Under the pieces are notes generated by a model. The model was not told the DNA's origin and made no database searches. It was given only the letters and a program-made list of their open reading frames with translations. Below, in pieces: positions 60,234-64,000 of a stretch of 64,000 bases of DNA. Every line of letters starts with the position of its first letter. Positions within the stretch are counted from its first letter, which is position 1. This stretch comes from Pseudomonadota bacterium (GTDB taxonomy: Bacteria > Pseudomonadota > Alphaproteobacteria > Rhizobiales > Xanthobacteraceae): positions 1 to 64,000 of the forward strand of contig JAEWHT010000455.1 of NCBI GenBank assembly GCA_023387695.1, written 5' to 3'. The position numbers and the translations under genes were made by a program.

Positions 60234-60869
60234 TTAAGAGAGCTTCAACCCAGTCGCCGCCTCGAGCTCCGCAATCGCCTGCGCGCCACTGGCGACCTTG
60301 ATCGTCGCCATACCCATCTCGCGCGCAGGCTTCAGATTGACGCCGAGGTCGTCGAGATAAACGCACTTCTTCGGATCGACCTTCAGCGCTTCGACCATCA
60401 GTTGGTAGATGCGCGGATCTGGCTTGCGCAGGCCGATCTTGGCGGATTCGATGACATGATCGAACAGCACCATCACCTCGGCGACATAGAGCGAGCGCCC
60501 GGTCATGCTACCGATGGCGTTGGCAGGCAGATTGTTGGTGATGCAGCCGGTCTTGAATTGCGCCTTGATGCGCTTCAGCGCCTCGACCATCTCGGGGCGC
60601 AGATCGCCCTGTAGCAGCGGCAGCACGTCACGGCCACGCACTTCGGCGCCGAGCGCAAGCGATTCCGCTGCGAACAGCTTGTCGAATGTTTCGATATCGA
60701 CTTCCGCACGCTCGAATTTGGCCCAGGCATTTTCGAGATGATTGGCGGCGTTGGTGCGCCGGATGATGTCGACGGGCAGGCCGCGCTCTCTCTCGTATCG
60801 CGCGAACGCCTCGAACGGCGAACTCGTCAGCACGCCGCCAAAATCAAAGATCACAGCCTCGATCGTCAC
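60234..60869 (-). CDS. HAD-IA family phosphatase-like hydrolase
   Basis: 211 aa from GTG 60869, with GAGGG 7 nt upstream. HAD motifs: DFGGVLT (nucleophile Asp in FDFGG), Thr/Asn in CITNNLP, Lys in GLRKPDPRIY and acidic YLDDLGVNLK. The cap is the small helical type seen in the N-terminal phosphatase of epoxide-hydrolase-like and ACAD10 proteins. Cytoplasmic; substrate unknown. Next to mtnP-mtnA, but on the opposite strand. Confidence 0.85.
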   Translation of the reverse strand: MTIEAVIFDFGGVLTSSPFEAFARYERERGLPVDIIRRTNAANHLENAWAKFERAEVDIETFDKLFAAESLALGAEVRGRDVLPLLQGDLRPEMVEALKRIKAQFKTGCITNNLPANAIGSMTGRSLYVAEVMVLFDHVIESAKIGLRKPDPRIYQLMVEALKVDPKKCVYLDDLGVNLKPAREMGMATIKVASGAQAIAELEAATGLKLS

Positions 60870-60954
60870 TGTCCTGCCCTCGTCAATTCCTTTCCAAGAG
60901 GGCTAGCATGCGCTATCGGCAAGGGCCAGTCCTGCCGACGCCGAGCGTGTTCCT

Positions 60955-61713
60955 ATGAAGAAGCTTGCAACTCTCATCGCAGCCACGCTGCTGCTCGCAA
61001 CGCCCGCTCAAGCCATCGTCGGCGGTGGCACACCGCAAACGGAAGGCGTCGCGCGTGCGGTCGTCACCATCGTTGGCTCGCGCGGCAATTTCTGCACAGG
61101 CAGCCTGATCGCGCCAAGAGTAGTGTTGACTGTCGGTCACTGCGTCCAGCCCGGCGCGGGCTACAAGATCGTCGATCGAGGCGCTGACGGTCAGCCGCAA
61201 TTGCTGAACGTGCGCACGGTCGCGATCCATCCGAGCTTCAACATGCAGGCCATGCTGGCGCATCGCGCCACGGCCGACGTGGCATTGCTGCAACTGGAAA
61301 TTCCACTCAAGGGAAAATCGACTGTGCCGGTCGGCGCGCCGAATATTCCAATCCAGGTCGGCAGCAGATTCACGATCGCCGGTATCGGCGTCACCGTGCG
61401 CGGTGATGGCAAGAGCGGCGGGACGATTCGCGTTGCCGGTCTCGTTGTCACAGGTCAGCCCGGAACGCTGCAGATCCGCCTGGTCGATCCCGTAACCAAC
61501 GGTGTTCGCGACGGAATCGGCGCCTGCACCGGTGATTCCGGCGGCCCCGTGTTCGAGGACAAGCCGAACGGCGCCGTTCTTGTCGGCGTCATCAGCTGGT
61601 CGACGGGGCCGAACGGCGCTGCCGGCTGCGGTGGATTGACTGGCGTCACGCCGCTTACGCTCTATCGCGACTGGATCCTGCAGACGGCGCGGAGCTGGGG
61701 CGCGGCGTTGTAG
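60955..61713 (+). CDS. Secreted trypsin-like (S1) serine protease
   Basis: 252 aa. Signal peptide MKKLATLIAATLLLATPAQA. Mature protein would start at Ile21-Val-Gly-Gly, exactly the N-terminus that trypsins need, so there is no propeptide. Catalytic triad His62 (VGHC), Asp108 (ADVALLQL) and Ser195 (GDSGGPV) with paired cysteines in the usual places. Periplasmic or secreted protease that may be active on export. ATG 60955. Short gap to a divergent HAD gene. Confidence 0.9.
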   Translation: MKKLATLIAATLLLATPAQAIVGGGTPQTEGVARAVVTIVGSRGNFCTGSLIAPRVVLTVGHCVQPGAGYKIVDRGADGQPQLLNVRTVAIHPSFNMQAMLAHRATADVALLQLEIPLKGKSTVPVGAPNIPIQVGSRFTIAGIGVTVRGDGKSGGTIRVAGLVVTGQPGTLQIRLVDPVTNGVRDGIGACTGDSGGPVFEDKPNGAVLVGVISWSTGPNGAAGCGGLTGVTPLTLYRDWILQTARSWGAAL

Positions 61714-61835
61714 TTTGATCGCGACTTGATCTATGTCATTTTGCAGATGAAGCGCGATGGGCCAACATGCCCATAGCGGAGGAAACGCGTCGCCAAACAA
61801 TGGCGGCCTGAGAAAGACAAGGCATAGAAGCAACA

Positions 61836-63338
61836 ATGAATGTCGCTGTTCGCAGTCACGCCACCACCAAACAGGCCACAGAACATTTCGATGTGCTGAT
61901 CGTCGGCGCCGGCATCTCCGGCATCGGCAGCGCCTATCACATCGAAAAGCAGCTTCCGGGAACTAGCTACATCATCCTGGAAACGCAGGCGACGTTCGGC
62001 GGCACCTGGAGCACGCATCGCTATCCCGGCATCCGCTCGGACAGCGATCTCCACACCTTCGGCTACAGCTTCAAGCCCTGGGTTGGGCCGCCGATCGCGA
62101 CCGCCGATGAAATCCTCGCTTACATGAAAGAGGTGATCGACGATAACGATATCGGCCGCCACATCCGCTACAAGCACAAGATCAATTCGGCGAGCTGGTC
62201 GAGCGAGCAAAATCTCTGGACCATCGAAGCGGTGATGACCGACACCGGTGAAGCCAGGACCTTCACCGCGAATTTCCTCTGGATGTGCCAGGGCTACTAT
62301 CGCCATTCGGAAGGCTATACGCCGGAATGGAAGGGCATGGGCCGCTTCAAGGGTCGCATCGTCCATCCGCAGACCTGGCCTGACGATATCGATCTCAAGA
62401 ACAAGAAGGTCGTCGTGATCGGCTCGGGCGCTACCGCAGCGACGCTGGTGCCGAACATCGCCGACGATTGCGCGCACGTCACCATGCTGCAGCGATCACC
62501 GACCTATTTCCGGCTGGGCCGCAACGCGATCGAGATCGCGGAGGAACTGCGTCGGCTTCAGGTCGACGAGGCCTGGATCCACGAGATCGTCCGTCGCAAG
62601 ATTTTGTTCGAGCAGGATGCGTTCACGAAGCTCTGCCTCTCCAAGCCGGAGCAAGTGAAGAAGGAACTGATCGGCCAGATCAGCGCCGTGCTCGGTCCCG
62701 ACTACGACGTCGAAAAGCACTTCACGCCGACGTATCGGCCGTGGCGCCAGCGCATTGCCTTCGTACCCGATGCTGATTTGTTCAAGGGCATTGCCAGCGG
62801 CAAGGCCTCGGTCGTCACCGACGAGATCGAAAGCTTCGTCGAGAACGGCATCCAGCTCAAATCCGGCAAGCTGCTGGAGGCCGACATCATCGTCACCGCG
62901 ACCGGCTTCCATCTTTCGGCGCTCGGCGACATCGCCTTCGAGATCGACGGCAAGCCGCTCGCCTTCGGCGACACCGTCACCTATCGGGGCATGATGTTCA
63001 CGGGCGTACCGAACCTGGTCTGGGTGTTCGGCTATTTCCGTGCGAGCTGGACGCTGCGCGTCGATCTCGTCGCGGATTTCGTCTGCCGGTTGCTCGGGCA
63101 CATGAAGGCGAAGGGCAAGAAGAAGGTCGAGGTGGCCTTGCGCGCCGAAGACCACAACATGCCGATCTTGCCCTGGATCGATCCGGAAAATTTCAATCCC
63201 GGCTACATCCTGCGCGACATGAACCTGCTGCCCAAGCGCGGTGACAAGCCCGAATGGCAGCACAGCCAGGATTACTGGACCGAGAAGGACGAAATCCCGA
63301 AGACGGATCTGGATGACAAGGCGTTTGTGTATGGGTGA
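61836..63338 (+). CDS. Flavin monooxygenase, Baeyer-Villiger type
   Basis: 500 aa. FAD-binding GAGISGIGSA at about residue 24, NADPH-binding GSGATAATL near 197, and between them the BVMO fingerprint F-x-G-x-x-x-H-x-x-x-W-P (FKGRIVHPQTWP). It should insert oxygen into ketones or oxidise heteroatoms using NADPH and O2. ATG 61836. Length is normal for a soluble BVMO. No ketone-pathway genes are adjacent, so the substrate is unknown. Confidence 0.9.
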   Translation: MNVAVRSHATTKQATEHFDVLIVGAGISGIGSAYHIEKQLPGTSYIILETQATFGGTWSTHRYPGIRSDSDLHTFGYSFKPWVGPPIATADEILAYMKEVIDDNDIGRHIRYKHKINSASWSSEQNLWTIEAVMTDTGEARTFTANFLWMCQGYYRHSEGYTPEWKGMGRFKGRIVHPQTWPDDIDLKNKKVVVIGSGATAATLVPNIADDCAHVTMLQRSPTYFRLGRNAIEIAEELRRLQVDEAWIHEIVRRKILFEQDAFTKLCLSKPEQVKKELIGQISAVLGPDYDVEKHFTPTYRPWRQRIAFVPDADLFKGIASGKASVVTDEIESFVENGIQLKSGKLLEADIIVTATGFHLSALGDIAFEIDGKPLAFGDTVTYRGMMFTGVPNLVWVFGYFRASWTLRVDLVADFVCRLLGHMKAKGKKKVEVALRAEDHNMPILPWIDPENFNPGYILRDMNLLPKRGDKPEWQHSQDYWTEKDEIPKTDLDDKAFVYG

Positions 63339-63368
63339 TTAGGTCCGGCGCCGCTGCCACACGCTCAG

Positions 63369-63500
63369 CTGTCGTCTCCGCGCACGCGGGGACCATAACC
63401 ACAGGGAGCAGTGTGGGGCAAAGCTCCCACTCCGAGTCTTCGCCAAACGTCTCCCTGTGGGTATGGGTCCCGGATCTGCGCTTCGCTTGTCCGGGACGAC
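63369..63500. repeat. Dispersed palindromic repeat, family R3 copy 2
   Basis: Shares AACCACAGGG, CACTCCGAGT, TCTCCCTGTGG and GGATCTGCGCTTCGCTTGTC, in order, with 18069-18235. Outer GTCGTCTCCG pairs imperfectly with CCGGGACGAC. Here it lies between convergent genes (monooxygenase and LuxR-type regulator). Confidence 0.75.
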
Positions 63501-63544
63501 ACTGATTGCTGAGCAGTCGGCGACTCAACTCATCCGCAGCCCGC

Positions 63545-64000
63545 TTACGAATTCCTTCGCGCCGCATTCGTTGCAATCGCGGCCGCCGCTGTCCGGTTCT
63601 CAACCCCGAGCTTGGCGTAGATCTGCTCCAGATGCTTGTCGACCGTGCGCGGGCTGAGGCCCAGAATCTGTGCGATGTCGCGGTTGGTCTTGCCTTTGCT
63701 GAGCCAGGCCAGCACCTCGCCCTCACGCGTGGTGAGTCCGAGCTCGCTGGTGAATTCCGGCGGCAGAGCCGTGCCGGACTCCTTTGATAGCCGCAGCAGA
63801 AATTCGTTCGGCGCGGTTTCGCCCATGTAATAGAAACGGAGCTGCGGATTGTCGGGCAGGGAGGCGGCGTGCGATTTCGCGCTGCCCTTGGTTTTCGCCT
63901 GCTCCAGCCATTGCAGCAGAGACGGCGGCAAAACGAAGTCGTCGGCCTGCGCGCCGTGATGATCGGCGAGCAGCTTTTGGGCCTGAGGCGTTGCCCACAG
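63545..64000 (-). CDS. LuxR-family transcriptional regulator (partial, runs off right edge)
   Basis: The last 151 codons are visible; the frame is open to base 64000 and the start lies beyond the window. The C-terminal GerE/LuxR helix-turn-helix is complete (LTTREGEVLAWLSKGKTNRDIAQILGLSPRTVDKHLEQI). The upstream part (LWATPQAQKLLADHH) resembles the end of a PAS-like sensor region. Probably a DNA-binding sensor-regulator; ligand unknown. Convergent with the monooxygenase gene. Confidence 0.85.
   Translation of the reverse strand: MWATPQAQKLLADHHGAQADDFVLPPSLLQWLEQAKTKGSAKSHAASLPDNPQLRFYYMGETAPNEFLLRLSKESGTALPPEFTSELGLTTREGEVLAWLSKGKTNRDIAQILGLSPRTVDKHLEQIYAKLGVENRTAAAAIATNAARRNS

Noticed and set aside
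1..64000. CRISPR array, prophage, integrated plasmid or toxin-antitoxin module
   Set aside because: No regularly spaced direct repeats of array type, no phage structural or integrase genes, no tRNA-flanked island borders and no small overlapping gene pair of toxin-antitoxin type were found.
1..64000. tRNA, rRNA or known riboswitch
   Set aside because: No cloverleaf with conserved GTTC/CCA-type arms and no recognised riboswitch core was seen by eye, including upstream of mtnP and the sulfonate transporter; a covariance search would be needed to exclude small RNAs.

Overview
The window is a GC-rich, densely packed stretch of alphaproteobacterial chromosome. It very probably comes from Bradyrhizobium, close to the B. 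japonicum / B. diazoefficiens group. Evidence: a RegS-RegR pair in which the start codons chosen here put the phospho-acceptors at His219 and Asp63; an aminoacyl-tRNA-synthetase-like amino acid:[carrier protein] ligase whose Zn ligands fall at Cys131, Glu176 and Cys279, as in the characterised B. japonicum enzyme; and several palindromic intergenic repeat families that I recognise from Bradyrhizobium genomes. I see no rRNA, tRNA, CRISPR array, prophage or intact insertion sequence. The only mobile-element trace is an IS30-type transposase tail at the left edge.

Layout. 0-4.6 kb: transposase remnant, mmcB, regR/regS (minus), then a divergent ABC-2 exporter pair. 4.7-10.3 kb: intracellular PHB depolymerase, a YgjP-like metalloprotease, penicillin-binding protein 1A and a DUF1330 protein. 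10.3-14.1 kb: two tandem paralogous branched-chain-type binding proteins, DUF1304 and ogt. 14.1-24.1 kb: glnD and mutS flank a sulfonate-type ABC cassette, an OsmC protein and a membrane protein. 24.4-28.0 kb: aromatic catabolism (3-oxoadipyl-CoA thiolase, an intradiol dioxygenase, pcaH, pcaG). 28.2-36.4 kb: a chemoreceptor with a C-terminal PilZ domain, a kinase-like protein, a marR-emrA-emrB efflux operon, a Zur/Fur regulator and a DMT transporter. 36.4-43.1 kb: ispG, a TauD-type dioxygenase overlapping an amidase, a Na+/H+ antiporter, a class A beta-lactamase and small proteins. 43.3-48.8 kb: a caspase-fold protein, DUF1345, a polyprenyl synthase, mtgA and rpmF. 49-54 kb: two convergent GGDEF/EAL proteins. 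54.3-58.1 kb: the carrier-protein ligase cluster. 58.2-64 kb: mtnP-mtnA, a HAD phosphatase, a trypsin-like protease, a Baeyer-Villiger-type monooxygenase and a LuxR-type regulator cut by the right edge.

The most interesting system is the 54.3-58.1 kb cluster. An acyl-CoA-dehydrogenase-like flavoprotein, the tRNA-synthetase-like ligase and a GNAT-like protein form one minus-strand operon that ends in a strong terminator. A stand-alone acyl carrier protein is transcribed divergently from the same 356-bp gap. The ligase chemistry (loading an amino acid, glycine in the studied homologue, onto a carrier-protein phosphopantetheine) is known; the product and the roles of the flavoprotein and GNAT-like protein are not. 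A second theme is the dispersed repeats: at least three families occur twice in the window, mostly between convergent genes, and one pairs a conserved stem-loop with a second hairpin whose sequence differs between copies while its base-pairing is kept.
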